A stretch of 64,000 nucleotides of DNA from Pedobacter paludis (lineage in GTDB: Bacteria; Bacteroidota; Bacteroidia; Sphingobacteriales; Sphingobacteriaceae), in assembly GCF_003173575.1 (NCBI RefSeq), contig NZ_QGNY01000005.1, positions 372,001-436,000 on the forward strand, read 5' to 3'. Positions 51,749 through 61,193 of this stretch are shown here, one piece after another; the stretch's first letter is position 1; the number at the start of each line of letters is the position of its first letter. The position numbers were made by a program, and so were the translations under genes. The notes beneath the pieces are model-generated. The model was not told the origin of the DNA and did not search any database. It saw nothing but the letters and a program-made list of their open reading frames with translations.

Positions 51749-52627
51749 ATGAAAGTTACCGGTTTTACCTTTATCAGAAATGCAATCACAAACGATTATC
51801 CAATTAAGGAAGCCATACTTTCTGTTTTACCTCTATGTGATGACTTTATAATCGCATTGGGCAACTCTAACGATGAAACCTCAGAACTGGTTAAAAGCAT
51901 CGATCCAAATAAAATCAATACTATAGATACGGTTTGGGATGAAACTCAAAGAGAAGGCGGACGTGTTTTTGCCGATGAAACCAATAAAGCTTTAGCCTTG
52001 ATTCCAGTGGATAGCGATTGGATGATTTATATCCAGGGTGATGAAGCCATTCATGAAGATTATCTGCCCTTAATAAAAAAGGAGATGGAACTTGAGTTAA
52101 ACAACAATAATGTTGAGGCACTTTTATTAAAATACAAACACTTTTATGCTTCCTACGATTATCTGGCCGAATCAAGGAGATGGTATAGAAGAGAAGTTAG
52201 AATTATAAAAAATTTGCCCGGGGTGCACTCTTACCGCGATGCACAGGGTTTTAGAATTAAGGATAGAAAGCTGAAAGTTAAACTAATTGATGCTTATATC
52301 TATCATTATGGCTGGGTAAAACCTCCGAAAGGATTACAAGGAAAAGTTCGCAATTTTAACCAATATTATCAAACCGAAGAGTGGATTGAAGAAAATTACC
52401 CAGTCCAAAATACATTTGATATGCATAATGCTGATCGATTGGTTCACTTTAAAGGTACCCATCCAAAAGTAATGCAGCCCAGAATTGCATCAGCCAATTG
52501 GAAGTTTGAACAGGATTTAACAAAACAAACACCAAGAATGAGCTTTAGAAGAAGGGTTTTACAGAAGATTGAAGATTTAACCGGAATGCGTTTATTCGAA
52601 TATCGTAACTATAAAATCGTTAAGTAG
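51749..52627 (+). CDS. Glycosyltransferase family 2-like protein (first in cluster)
   Basis: The protein has 292 residues from MKVTGFTFIRNA. The GT-A start (AILSVLPLCDDFIIALGNSND) and the acceptor/metal region SDWMIYIQGDEAIHEDY (a QGDE variant of the DxD motif) mark it as GT2-like. No membrane segment is present. The next gene begins immediately after its stop codon (TAG ATG), so they are coupled. The sugar is unknown. Confidence 0.85.
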   Translation: MKVTGFTFIRNAITNDYPIKEAILSVLPLCDDFIIALGNSNDETSELVKSIDPNKINTIDTVWDETQREGGRVFADETNKALALIPVDSDWMIYIQGDEAIHEDYLPLIKKEMELELNNNNVEALLLKYKHFYASYDYLAESRRWYRREVRIIKNLPGVHSYRDAQGFRIKDRKLKVKLIDAYIYHYGWVKPPKGLQGKVRNFNQYYQTEEWIEENYPVQNTFDMHNADRLVHFKGTHPKVMQPRIASANWKFEQDLTKQTPRMSFRRRVLQKIEDLTGMRLFEYRNYKIVK

Positions 52628-53620
52628 ATGCAAAAAAGTGTTTCCATCGTAATCCCAAATTATAACGGCAGGCATCTGTTAGAAAAATATTTGCCTTCTG
52701 TTTTCGAGGCTGCTCAAAATGCTAAAACTATTTTCGAAGTTATTGTTGTTGATGATGGCTCAAAAGACGATAGCATCGATTTTGTTAAATCGAATTATTC
52801 CAATGTTAAACTACTGGTTAATGATAAAAATCGAGGCTTTTCATATACCTGTAATCATGGGATCCGCGAATCACAGCATGAACTCATTTTACTCCTAAAT
52901 TCTGATGTAAAGTTAACTCCTGATTATTTTGAGCATCAATGGAAGTACTTTAACAAACCCGATACTTTCGGTGTGATGGCCCGCATTATGAGTTTTGATG
53001 AAAGTAGAATCGAAGATGCAGCCCGCTTATTGTATTACAGTGGGTGCAGAATAAAAGCAAACAAGTTCTATTATAGCAAAAATCCTACTGATGAAAATGT
53101 ATACACCGCTTACCTTTCTGGCGCCAATGCGTTGGTTGACGCCAAAAAACTAAAGGAATTAGGTGGCTTCGATGAAATTTATTCGCCCTTCTCATCTGAA
53201 GATTTTGATTTAAGCTTGCGTGCTTGGCAAGTTGGTTGGAAATGTTATTATGAACATCAATCATCTTGCTTTCACCATGTTAGCGGAAGTACAAAAACGC
53301 AAATCAAATCTAATTTCATTAAGAAAATTTATTACCGTAATCGGTATATTTTACAAGGTATCCACTTACAAGGCTTAAGAAAAGCATTATGGCCATTGCA
53401 GCTGGTTTTTACAGAGCTTTTACCAAAAATATTAACCGGAAAGTTTTGGGTTTTGGAGAGCTATAAAGATTATTTTACCAATAAGGAAGCCATTGTTGCT
53501 AGTCGCGAAAAGCTCAAAGCATTAAAACAAAAATATAATTCTGATTTAGATATTTCGGCAGTGATTGAGGTAATTAATCAATCTGTAAGCACAAAGAAAA
53601 TTAAGCGATTAGAATTTTAA
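52628..53620 (+). CDS. Glycosyltransferase family 2
   Basis: The protein has 330 residues. A classical GT2 domain: SIVIPNYNGRHLLEKYLPSV, VIVVDDGSKDDS and the DxD-type LLLNSDVKLTPDYF, then FSSEDFDLSLRAW as the catalytic-base region. The C-terminal segment (LWPLQLVFTELLP) may contact the membrane. It transfers a sugar to a growing surface glycan. Confidence 0.92.
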   Translation: MQKSVSIVIPNYNGRHLLEKYLPSVFEAAQNAKTIFEVIVVDDGSKDDSIDFVKSNYSNVKLLVNDKNRGFSYTCNHGIRESQHELILLLNSDVKLTPDYFEHQWKYFNKPDTFGVMARIMSFDESRIEDAARLLYYSGCRIKANKFYYSKNPTDENVYTAYLSGANALVDAKKLKELGGFDEIYSPFSSEDFDLSLRAWQVGWKCYYEHQSSCFHHVSGSTKTQIKSNFIKKIYYRNRYILQGIHLQGLRKALWPLQLVFTELLPKILTGKFWVLESYKDYFTNKEAIVASREKLKALKQKYNSDLDISAVIEVINQSVSTKKIKRLEF

Positions 53621-53663
53621 ATCACGTAAGACTTCAAAATCTACTAGGTTTATTTGAAAACCG

Positions 53664-53671
53664 TACATTTG
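53664..53671 (+). promoter_or_regulatory. -7 promoter element before the MsbA-like exporter
   Basis: TACATTTG matches TAnnTTTG, 74 bases before the gene; an internal promoter of the glycan cluster. Confidence 0.4.
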
Positions 53672-53745
53672 CCAAGTTTTAACAAGATTTTTTATGGAGA
53701 TGATTCGAGTTCATTTATCCATTTTACATATTCCATTTATAAAGA

Positions 53746-55572
53746 ATGAAAATTTACTTTCGTTTATTATCCTTTGCCAAGCCGATAGAAAAATTTGCTA
53801 TACCATATGTTATTGCAACACTTTTTGCTATTGTTTTTAACACCTTCCTCTTTACATTGTTAGGGCCATTAATGCAAGCTCTTTTTTTAAAGGATACTTC
53901 TTCTAAACCCTTAACTGTTCCAGGAGAAAAATCTTTGTTAGATCCTAGAGAGCTTTTCCAAGCTTATATTGATAAAATCAGTATGCAGCATGGCGAGGTT
54001 TATGCACTTCAAATCATTTGTGTCGTAATCGTAATTACTGTATTTCTTGCTAATTTCTTTCGTTACTTTTCACAGAGGTATATGGAAGATTTGAGGGTAC
54101 ATACGCTTCTTAATATGCGAAAAACCGTATTCGACAATGTAATGAATCTTCATGTAGGTTATTTTAATAATGAAAGAAAAGGCGATATTATTTCTAAAGT
54201 CGCCTCTGATGTTCAAGTAGTGCAGTTTACTGTTACCAACACGCTACAAGTTGTTTTTAAGGAACCATTACAACTCATATTTTTTATTGTGGTGTTGCTG
54301 TCCATATCTGTAAAACTAACGTTGTTTTCATTATTGGTTATTCCCATTTCCGGTTTCATCATTAGTAAAATTGTAAAGCGGTTAAAACAACAGGCCACAC
54401 AATCCCATGAATCTTTTGCAAAAATGATTGGTTTCCTTGATGAATCGTTAAGTGGAATAAAAATTATAAAGGCTTTTAATGCATCAGAAAGAGCAAAGGA
54501 CAAATTTGGTGAAGAAAATAGATTTTATTCTTTTTTAAATAGAAAGATGGCGAGAAGACAACAACTTGCCTCGCCAGTTTCTCAAACACTTGGCGTATTA
54601 GTAGTTGTTTTTATCCTTTTATATGGAGGAACGATGATTTTAACCGGACAGGGAGATCTTAAAGGAGGAGCATTTGTAGTTTATCTCGCAACTTTTAGTC
54701 AAGTAATGCAACCCATAAAGGCTTTAACCGATTCTTTCAGCGGTATTCATTCTGGCATTTCTGCGGGCGAACGCGTTTTAGATTTAATTGATACCAAGCC
54801 AGAACTGGTAAACAAACCAAATGCCGAAGTTTTAAGTGGTTTCAATACAGCCTTAACTTTAGAAAATGTTTCTTTTAATTACGGCGAAAAACAAGTTTTA
54901 AAAAGCATTAACATCAACATCGAAAAAGGGAAAACCGTTGCTTTGGTTGGGCCATCTGGTGGAGGCAAAAGTACCTTGATGGATTTAATTCCTCGTTTTC
55001 ATGATCCCAAATCTGGTTCGATAAAAATTGATGGGATTGACTATAAGGATTTAACGGTAGAAAGTATTCGTTCGCAAATGGGAACGGTTAATCAGGAATC
55101 TTTCCTTTTTAACGATTCGATTTTTAACAACATTGCATTTGCCAAACCAAATGCTACGGAAGAAGAAGTTATTGCAGCCGCAAAAATTGCAAATGCCCAC
55201 GAATTTATTCTGAATACGGAAAACGGTTATCAAACTTTTGTTGGCGATCGCGGAAACAGACTTTCTGGAGGACAAAGGCAACGTGTTTGTATTGCGAGAG
55301 CGGTATTGGCAAATCCTCCAATTATGCTTTTAGATGAAGCAACTTCTGCACTAGATACTGAGTCGGAAAAACTCGTTCAGGAAGCGTTGAACAATTTAAT
55401 GAAAAACCGGACTTCTATCGTAATTGCGCACCGTTTAAGCACCATACAACATGCCGATCAAATTGTTGTTATAGATAAAGGCGAAATTGTAGAAATTGGA
55501 AGTCATACGGAATTGTTAAACAAAAACGGCCTCTATAGAAGATTAATTAATATGCAGGCTTTTAACGATTAA
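53746..55572 (+). CDS. MsbA-like ABC exporter
   Basis: The protein has 608 residues: a six-helix permease domain (residues ~20-330) and ATPase with Walker A GPSGGGKST (402-410), signature LSGGQRQRVCIARAVL, Walker B PIMLLDEATSALD and AHRLSTIQHAD. The length and layout fit MsbA-type lipid flippases. In this cluster it probably flips a lipid-linked glycan or lipid A. It is followed after 3 bp by a glycosyltransferase. Confidence 0.92.
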   Translation: MKIYFRLLSFAKPIEKFAIPYVIATLFAIVFNTFLFTLLGPLMQALFLKDTSSKPLTVPGEKSLLDPRELFQAYIDKISMQHGEVYALQIICVVIVITVFLANFFRYFSQRYMEDLRVHTLLNMRKTVFDNVMNLHVGYFNNERKGDIISKVASDVQVVQFTVTNTLQVVFKEPLQLIFFIVVLLSISVKLTLFSLLVIPISGFIISKIVKRLKQQATQSHESFAKMIGFLDESLSGIKIIKAFNASERAKDKFGEENRFYSFLNRKMARRQQLASPVSQTLGVLVVVFILLYGGTMILTGQGDLKGGAFVVYLATFSQVMQPIKALTDSFSGIHSGISAGERVLDLIDTKPELVNKPNAEVLSGFNTALTLENVSFNYGEKQVLKSININIEKGKTVALVGPSGGGKSTLMDLIPRFHDPKSGSIKIDGIDYKDLTVESIRSQMGTVNQESFLFNDSIFNNIAFAKPNATEEEVIAAAKIANAHEFILNTENGYQTFVGDRGNRLSGGQRQRVCIARAVLANPPIMLLDEATSALDTESEKLVQEALNNLMKNRTSIVIAHRLSTIQHADQIVVIDKGEIVEIGSHTELLNKNGLYRRLINMQAFND

Positions 55573-55575
55573 TTT

Positions 55576-56502
55576 ATGGAGCATCCTTTAGTTTCAATAG
55601 CGCTTTGTACCTATAATGGAGAAAGATTTCTTAAAGAGCAACTTGATTCTATCGTAAATCAAACATATCCTAACATAGAAATTGTTGTTGTCGATGATGG
55701 ATCTACTGACCAAACATGGGCAATATTAAACGAATATGCTGAAAGATATAAAAGCTTCAACATCTACCAAAACGATGTTAACTTAGGTTATATCAAAAAC
55801 TTCGAAAAGGCAATAGGGTTGTGTACAGGAGACTATATTGCATTAGCTGATCAAGATGATATTTGGTTGCCCAACAAGATTGAAGTGCAGGTTAATGAAA
55901 TTGGAGAACATATTTTAATTTATCACAATTCAGAATTCATAAATAATGAAGGGCATTCTCTAAACAAACGGATGTCTGACATTATAAATATGTATCAGGG
56001 GGATAATTTTAAAGCCTTTTTATTTTTCAATTCTTTATCCGGACATGAAAGCCTGTTTAAAAAAGAATTGACTAAGTATAGCCTTCCATTTCCTAAAGAA
56101 ATTTTTCATGATAGATGGTTAGCTTATACGGCGACAAATGTTGGTAAGTTAAAATATATTAATCAATCATTGGTCAAATATCGTCAACACGAAAATTCTG
56201 ATACAAACATCCTTAAATTAGAAAGGGAAAAAGTAATTATTACGCCGAATGGAAAAGCCAAAATTGAAAAAACGTTGAGCGAATTCGAAGTGTTTGCCAG
56301 CTACAAATACAATAAGGACACTGCGTTTATTCAACAATTATTAAAGCTATACAGAACAAGATTAAATAATTACCTATGTTTTAGATTGATATTTTTCATG
56401 TACTCAAACTATAAATCGCTGTTGTTTATTTCGAAAAAAAGTACAGTGAGCAAAATGAATTTTATATTTAAACATATTTGGGGTGGTAAATTAAAAAGTT
56501 AA
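55576..56502 (+). CDS. Glycosyltransferase family 2 (rhamnosyltransferase-like)
   Basis: The protein has 308 residues. VSIALCTYNGERFLKEQLDSI, VVVDDGSTDQTW and ALADQDDIWLPNKIE (the DQDD variant of DxD) are typical of rhamnosyl/galactosyl GT2 enzymes. FHDRWLAYTA supplies the catalytic region. Coupled to the exporter by 3-bp spacing. Confidence 0.92.
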   Translation: MEHPLVSIALCTYNGERFLKEQLDSIVNQTYPNIEIVVVDDGSTDQTWAILNEYAERYKSFNIYQNDVNLGYIKNFEKAIGLCTGDYIALADQDDIWLPNKIEVQVNEIGEHILIYHNSEFINNEGHSLNKRMSDIINMYQGDNFKAFLFFNSLSGHESLFKKELTKYSLPFPKEIFHDRWLAYTATNVGKLKYINQSLVKYRQHENSDTNILKLEREKVIITPNGKAKIEKTLSEFEVFASYKYNKDTAFIQQLLKLYRTRLNNYLCFRLIFFMYSNYKSLLFISKKSTVSKMNFIFKHIWGGKLKS

Positions 56503-56638
56503 TCTGGAGTAACGTCTTTTGAAGTCATTAATAACTTTTTAAATAGAAATGCCCATTCAGATTATCTATTTAAAGTTTGAAAATATTTTTAAATAGAACT
56601 TCGGGAAGTTACCAAAAAAAGATTTCTTATTTATTAAC

Positions 56639-59038
56639 GTGTTGGATAAATTAACAAAAAGGCTAAAAACTATTTATCTTTTTTCCTTGGTTAAAAGGAG
56701 GTATTTATCAAGTTTTGCTTACAAATACGCAGATAAAAGTCACTATGATATGAAGATTTATAATTGGATAGATAAGTATAATCAAAAAGTAACATTCAAA
56801 ATATTAAGAAAATACAATTTTGGAATAGCTATGGGCAAAAGCTCATTGTACTATCTCAATCCAAAATTTTATCCAAAATATTTATTGCGCCTCTTACTTG
56901 TTTTTTTTTCAACTTTGTTTATAAAAAAATCAGCTTATACAGCTTTCAATAAACTTTTTAGCAACAAGAATTCGGCATTTTATTCCGCAAATAAAAACTC
57001 GGTGTTTTTAAATAAAATTAAAGATACAATTGCTACATTATTTGGATATAGATATTTTGTAGACCAAACTCTTCATCCCCTTCTATCAGATACTCAAATC
57101 TTAAAAAATCAGATACAGATTATCACTTTTGATAAGCCTTTAGTAAGTATTATTATCCCTGTTTTCAATCACTTAGATTTCACTTACAATTGCATAAAGT
57201 CTCTTCAACATAATATCTCTTCACTATATTCTTATGAAATTATAGTTATTGACGATTGCTCGACAGATGCAACCCAAATATTTTTTGATACCAACACAAC
57301 AGGCGTAAGGTATTTTAGGAATGCAGAAAACTTAGGATTTATTAGATCGTGCAATCTTGGTGTCGAACAATCAAAAGGTGAGCTTGTATGCTTTCTTAAC
57401 AATGATATTCAGGTATGTGAGAATTGGCTAGAATCTTTGGTTAACACTATGAACGATGACAAAGTTGGGTGCGTTGGCAGTAAACTGGTTTATCCTAATG
57501 GCTTATTGCAAGAGGCCGGAGCAATTGTTTATAAGGATGCCTCCGCTGCAAATTATGGGCGTTACAACAATCCTGATCATCCTGAGTATAATTATCTTAG
57601 AGAAGTTGATTATTGTTCTGGAGCAAGCTTAATTTTTAGAAAAAAGGAATTTATCGAATTGGGTTATTTCGATAAGAACTTTATCCCAGCTTATTATGAA
57701 GATACTGACATGTGTTTTTCAATTAGGCATACCTTAAAAAAGAAAGTTGTTTACCAGCCTCTATCAATGGTTATTCATTTTGAAGGAATATCATCTGGAT
57801 TGGACATTGATCTAGATCCAGTTAAAAAATATCAAAAAATTAATAAAGCAAAGTTTCAGGAAAAATGGAAAAACGAATTAAGAGAATATCAAAATTCTGG
57901 TGATGAAACAAATGCTCTTGGGAAATATCTAGGCAAAAAAACAGTCTTATTTATTGATGATGTGATTCCGGCACCGGATAAAGATTCGGGTTCTAACAGA
58001 TTGTTCCAGATTATTAAATTGGTAAAATCGCTAGGCTACCACATTATTTTCGTTCCCAACGATGGGATTAAAAGAAAACGTTATTTTGAACATTTGGTAC
58101 AGGAAGGCGTTGAGGTTATTTATCGCTTTCCAAACAGAAAAGGAATGTTGAATATTCTTCAAAAAAAGCTTCCAAAAATAGACTTTGTTTGGCTATGTAA
58201 ACTTCATAACAATTATCCATTTGAATATCTTTTTGAACAAAATCCGCACCTAATTAAAATTTATGACACCATAGATCTGCATTTTTTGCGAATGAAAAGA
58301 GAAGCAGATTTAGTTGATGATTTAACTTTACTCGATGAAGCAAATAAAATTGAAAAGGAAGAATTAGGTTTCGCAAAAAAATCCAAAATTACTATCGCGA
58401 TTACGAACGATGAGCAAAAAATACTTGAAGATGCTGGAGTTCAAAATACATTTGTTATTCCAAATATTCATAATCCAGAATTTTCAGATGAAACGTTTTT
58501 GCCTTTCGAAAAGAGGACTGGCTTAGTTTTCATTGGAGGTTACGCCCATAAACCCAACATTGATTCTGCAAAATGGCTAATAAATGAGATTATGCCTAAA
58601 GTTTGGAAGGTAGAACCCGATATAAAAATAACACTTCTGGGTAGCAATCCTAACGAAGAGGTTTTAAGTTTAAAATCAGAGCGTGTTATAATTCCTGGCT
58701 ATATTGAAGATGTATCTTCTTTTTTTAATAAAAATAGAATTTTTGTTGCGCCACTTAGATACGGTGCAGGCATGAAAGGCAAAATTGGTCAAAGTCTTAG
58801 TTACGGCCTTCCAATAGTTACATCAACCATCGGCGCAGAAGGAATCGGCTTAACTGATGGAGAAAATTATCTACTGGCAAATACGGATGAAGAATTTGCA
58901 AAGGAGATTTTAAGACTTTACAATGATGAAAAGCTGTGGAATGAAATATCGAATTCTTCAAAACAACTTATTCAAAAGTATAAGCCGGAGAATACTAAAA
59001 AGGTAATCGAAGCATTTTTACCAAGATTATCCGACTAA
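56639..59038 (+). CDS. Two-domain glycosyltransferase (GT2 + GT4 fusion)
   Basis: The protein has 799 residues starting at GTG 56639; the start is uncertain, with an in-frame ATG at 56750. Residues ~1-160 are of unknown type. A GT2 domain follows (VSIIIPVFNHLDFTYNCIKS, IVIDDCSTDATQ, LNNDIQVCENWL, YYEDTDMCFSIRH), and then a GT4/GT-B domain (FIGGYAHKPNIDSAKWL, KITLLGSNP, RYGAGMKGKIGQSLSYGLPI). Such fusions can add two sugars. The gene is AT-rich compared with the housekeeping genes, suggesting a variable surface-glycan locus. Confidence 0.9.
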   Translation: MLDKLTKRLKTIYLFSLVKRRYLSSFAYKYADKSHYDMKIYNWIDKYNQKVTFKILRKYNFGIAMGKSSLYYLNPKFYPKYLLRLLLVFFSTLFIKKSAYTAFNKLFSNKNSAFYSANKNSVFLNKIKDTIATLFGYRYFVDQTLHPLLSDTQILKNQIQIITFDKPLVSIIIPVFNHLDFTYNCIKSLQHNISSLYSYEIIVIDDCSTDATQIFFDTNTTGVRYFRNAENLGFIRSCNLGVEQSKGELVCFLNNDIQVCENWLESLVNTMNDDKVGCVGSKLVYPNGLLQEAGAIVYKDASAANYGRYNNPDHPEYNYLREVDYCSGASLIFRKKEFIELGYFDKNFIPAYYEDTDMCFSIRHTLKKKVVYQPLSMVIHFEGISSGLDIDLDPVKKYQKINKAKFQEKWKNELREYQNSGDETNALGKYLGKKTVLFIDDVIPAPDKDSGSNRLFQIIKLVKSLGYHIIFVPNDGIKRKRYFEHLVQEGVEVIYRFPNRKGMLNILQKKLPKIDFVWLCKLHNNYPFEYLFEQNPHLIKIYDTIDLHFLRMKREADLVDDLTLLDEANKIEKEELGFAKKSKITIAITNDEQKILEDAGVQNTFVIPNIHNPEFSDETFLPFEKRTGLVFIGGYAHKPNIDSAKWLINEIMPKVWKVEPDIKITLLGSNPNEEVLSLKSERVIIPGYIEDVSSFFNKNRIFVAPLRYGAGMKGKIGQSLSYGLPIVTSTIGAEGIGLTDGENYLLANTDEEFAKEILRLYNDEKLWNEISNSSKQLIQKYKPENTKKVIEAFLPRLSD

Positions 59039-59902
59039 ATTTTTATACCAAAATTTCAAATACTTAAAAAACTTCAATCTCCGGTTTTTATAATAGAAAC
59101 TTAATAATTCAGAACGTTCTTTCTTATTAAAATCTTTGTTTTTGATCAGTTCTTTAAAAAATCTCTTCAATGATCTATCTTCTAGAATTTTACTTTCATC
59201 GCTAGAATAATCATCAGAAAAAACGGGGAGTTTAGCCATCCATTTCTTTTGTACCTTGATGATTTCCTTCAACCATGTATTATCAAAATTTCCGTCAGAA
59301 GCATGAGTTAGAAGAATATCGTAAGTAACCAAAACATCATGTGTTTGAGCTATACTTAATGAAAAATCGATATCATAACCATGAAAGCCCTGCAATAACT
59401 GATCATCAAACTTAATCGATTGAGCAAGCTTTTTGGTGGTACAAAACCAAACTCCATCTACACAGGTCACCTTGCTTGTAAGCTCGTTTTTCGGATTAAA
59501 ATATTCATGCTTTTTCTCTCTATTTTGATATCTAGATCCCTGATTAATATTTAGCCTCCATGATTTGGTTCCAAACTCGGCCGGTGGAAACCAACCAGAA
59601 GGAACAGCAGAGCGCATTGTACTTCCAGCTATACCAAGTAATCCAACATTCTGAGCACTAAAAATTTCAATTACCTTCTGCCCCCAATTTTGAGTTTCTA
59701 AAACGATGTCTTCGTGCATAAAGCAGAGTATCGGAAACTTGGCTAAAATTGTTGCTTCATTATAAACTTCACAAATGCCCCTACCCGTATTCAGGTTGTC
59801 AATTGCAATTATTTCGCATTCCAAACCAATAGTTTCTATTATGTTAGATTTAACTTGTTTTAACAGGTCTTTATCTATGGAAGAAATGATCACACTAATC
59901 AT
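59027..59902 (-). CDS. Glycosyltransferase (Glyco_tranf_2_5-like)
   Basis: The protein has 291 residues from MISVIISSIDKD; the frame is open 28 codons further upstream but the extension is hydrophobic and not family-like. CEIIAIDN, ICEVYNEATILAKFPILCFM and HEDIVLETQNW fit the PF13712-type GT family, and GFHGYDIDFSLSI is the acceptor region. It converges with the GT2-GT4 gene (12-bp overlap) and diverges from the acyltransferase, so it is transcribed apart from the main cluster. Confidence 0.85.
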   Translation of the reverse strand: MISVIISSIDKDLLKQVKSNIIETIGLECEIIAIDNLNTGRGICEVYNEATILAKFPILCFMHEDIVLETQNWGQKVIEIFSAQNVGLLGIAGSTMRSAVPSGWFPPAEFGTKSWRLNINQGSRYQNREKKHEYFNPKNELTSKVTCVDGVWFCTTKKLAQSIKFDDQLLQGFHGYDIDFSLSIAQTHDVLVTYDILLTHASDGNFDNTWLKEIIKVQKKWMAKLPVFSDDYSSDESKILEDRSLKRFFKELIKNKDFNKKERSELLSFYYKNRRLKFFKYLKFWYKNLVG

Positions 59903-59976
59903 AATTAACTTTTGCTTAACAATTGAAACAAGAAAGATATAAAAATAAAGAGCCGAATTTCGTAAAATTGCGTTAA

Positions 59977-61047
59977 ATGACGACAAAAGATATTGCTAAA
60001 AATTACGATTTCATTGATACAATGCGGTTTATAGCCATGATTGGAATTGTAATGGAGCACAGCTCACCATTTCTAGGTCTAAAACTAGATAACTTGCACG
60101 ACCAGATTATTCAGACTGTAGCACTACAATTTATAAAGTTTGGCACAATTGTGTTTTTTATTTTAGCTGGGTTTTTAATTGGCGATAAATTTAATGATTA
60201 TACAACTAAGCAATATTTAGGCAGAAGACTTCATACAACGTTCAGGCCCTGGCTTTTTTGGGTAACTGTGTTTATTCTTTTATTTTATATTGATGAGGCG
60301 GTTAAGTATGCAAAAGGTTCAGATTCACTTGGATTTACCCATCCACTGATCTTTATTTTTGATAAAATTCATTTTATAATTGTGCAGACAAGCTTTTGGT
60401 TTATTATAAACTTTATGCTTTGTATAACCATTTTACTTGTGTTTAGAAAGTATATGTATAGTGTTGTATTTGGGTCTATACTAGCCATATTATCTCTTTT
60501 TTACTCGGTGAACTTATATTTTGATTGGATCCCAACAGGGCATACAACAGCATTACTGGGTTTCGTATTTTATTTATGGCTCGGTGTAATTTTACATAAA
60601 TACTTTGCTGAATTTAATAGCTGGATAAAAAAAAGATCATTTGCTGTTCTTCTTATAGCTGTTTTAATAACCTTCGCAATTTCTTGTGCAGAAACGATTA
60701 ATCTAATTCATTTAGGCTCTACTGATTCTGGCAATACCTTAAGATTCACAAACATCTTATTTTCTTTCGCATCATTTTTGTTCCTTTACAAATATTGCAA
60801 CTTTAAGGCGATAGAAAAGTTAAAACCAAGGTCAATGACTTTCGGAATCCACTTACTCCACCACATTCTTATTATTATATTTTTGCCGATGATTTTAAGA
60901 CCGTTACATATTGTATACGCAAATGAAACTGCTTGGAGTTTATTCTTTTTGCAATTTGCAATCTTTACTTTAATCTATGGAACTACCTATGCTATTGTAT
61001 ATTATATTGGCCAATCAAAAAAATGGAAATGGAGTGTGGGGCAATAA
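59977..61047 (+). CDS. Membrane acyltransferase (acyltransferase_3 family)
   Basis: The protein has 356 residues with about ten membrane helices. It starts with YDFIDTMRFIAMIGIVMEHSS, the family's first helix with the conserved Arg and His. These enzymes O-acylate sugars of surface polymers. It is the last gene of the glycan cluster and has a terminator-like stem downstream. Confidence 0.9.
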   Translation: MTTKDIAKNYDFIDTMRFIAMIGIVMEHSSPFLGLKLDNLHDQIIQTVALQFIKFGTIVFFILAGFLIGDKFNDYTTKQYLGRRLHTTFRPWLFWVTVFILLFYIDEAVKYAKGSDSLGFTHPLIFIFDKIHFIIVQTSFWFIINFMLCITILLVFRKYMYSVVFGSILAILSLFYSVNLYFDWIPTGHTTALLGFVFYLWLGVILHKYFAEFNSWIKKRSFAVLLIAVLITFAISCAETINLIHLGSTDSGNTLRFTNILFSFASFLFLYKYCNFKAIEKLKPRSMTFGIHLLHHILIIIFLPMILRPLHIVYANETAWSLFFLQFAIFTLIYGTTYAIVYYIGQSKKWKWSVGQ

Positions 61048-61104
61048 TAATCTAATCTTGTAAAACCGATTAAATATTTCGATTATAGCAAATCTTGTAA
61101 AGAT

Positions 61105-61146
61105 AAAAGTGGTGGTTTCTTGAATAAGAAAATCACCACTTTTGTA
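61105..61146 (+). terminator. Terminator-like stem after the acyltransferase
   Basis: AAAAGTGGTGGTTTCTT pairs with AAGAAAATCACCACTTTT across GAAT with few mismatches. The T run is short. Confidence 0.7.
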
Positions 61147-61193
61147 ATGTAAGTATAGTTAAATCTTTGCCTAGGCTGAAATTAGTTAATATA

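Noticed and set aside
53694..53840. A short frame beginning ATGGAGATGATTCG before the MsbA-like gene, considered as a leader peptide.
   Set aside because: It overlaps the start of the exporter gene in another frame, has no matching RNA structure, and has a composition consistent with chance.
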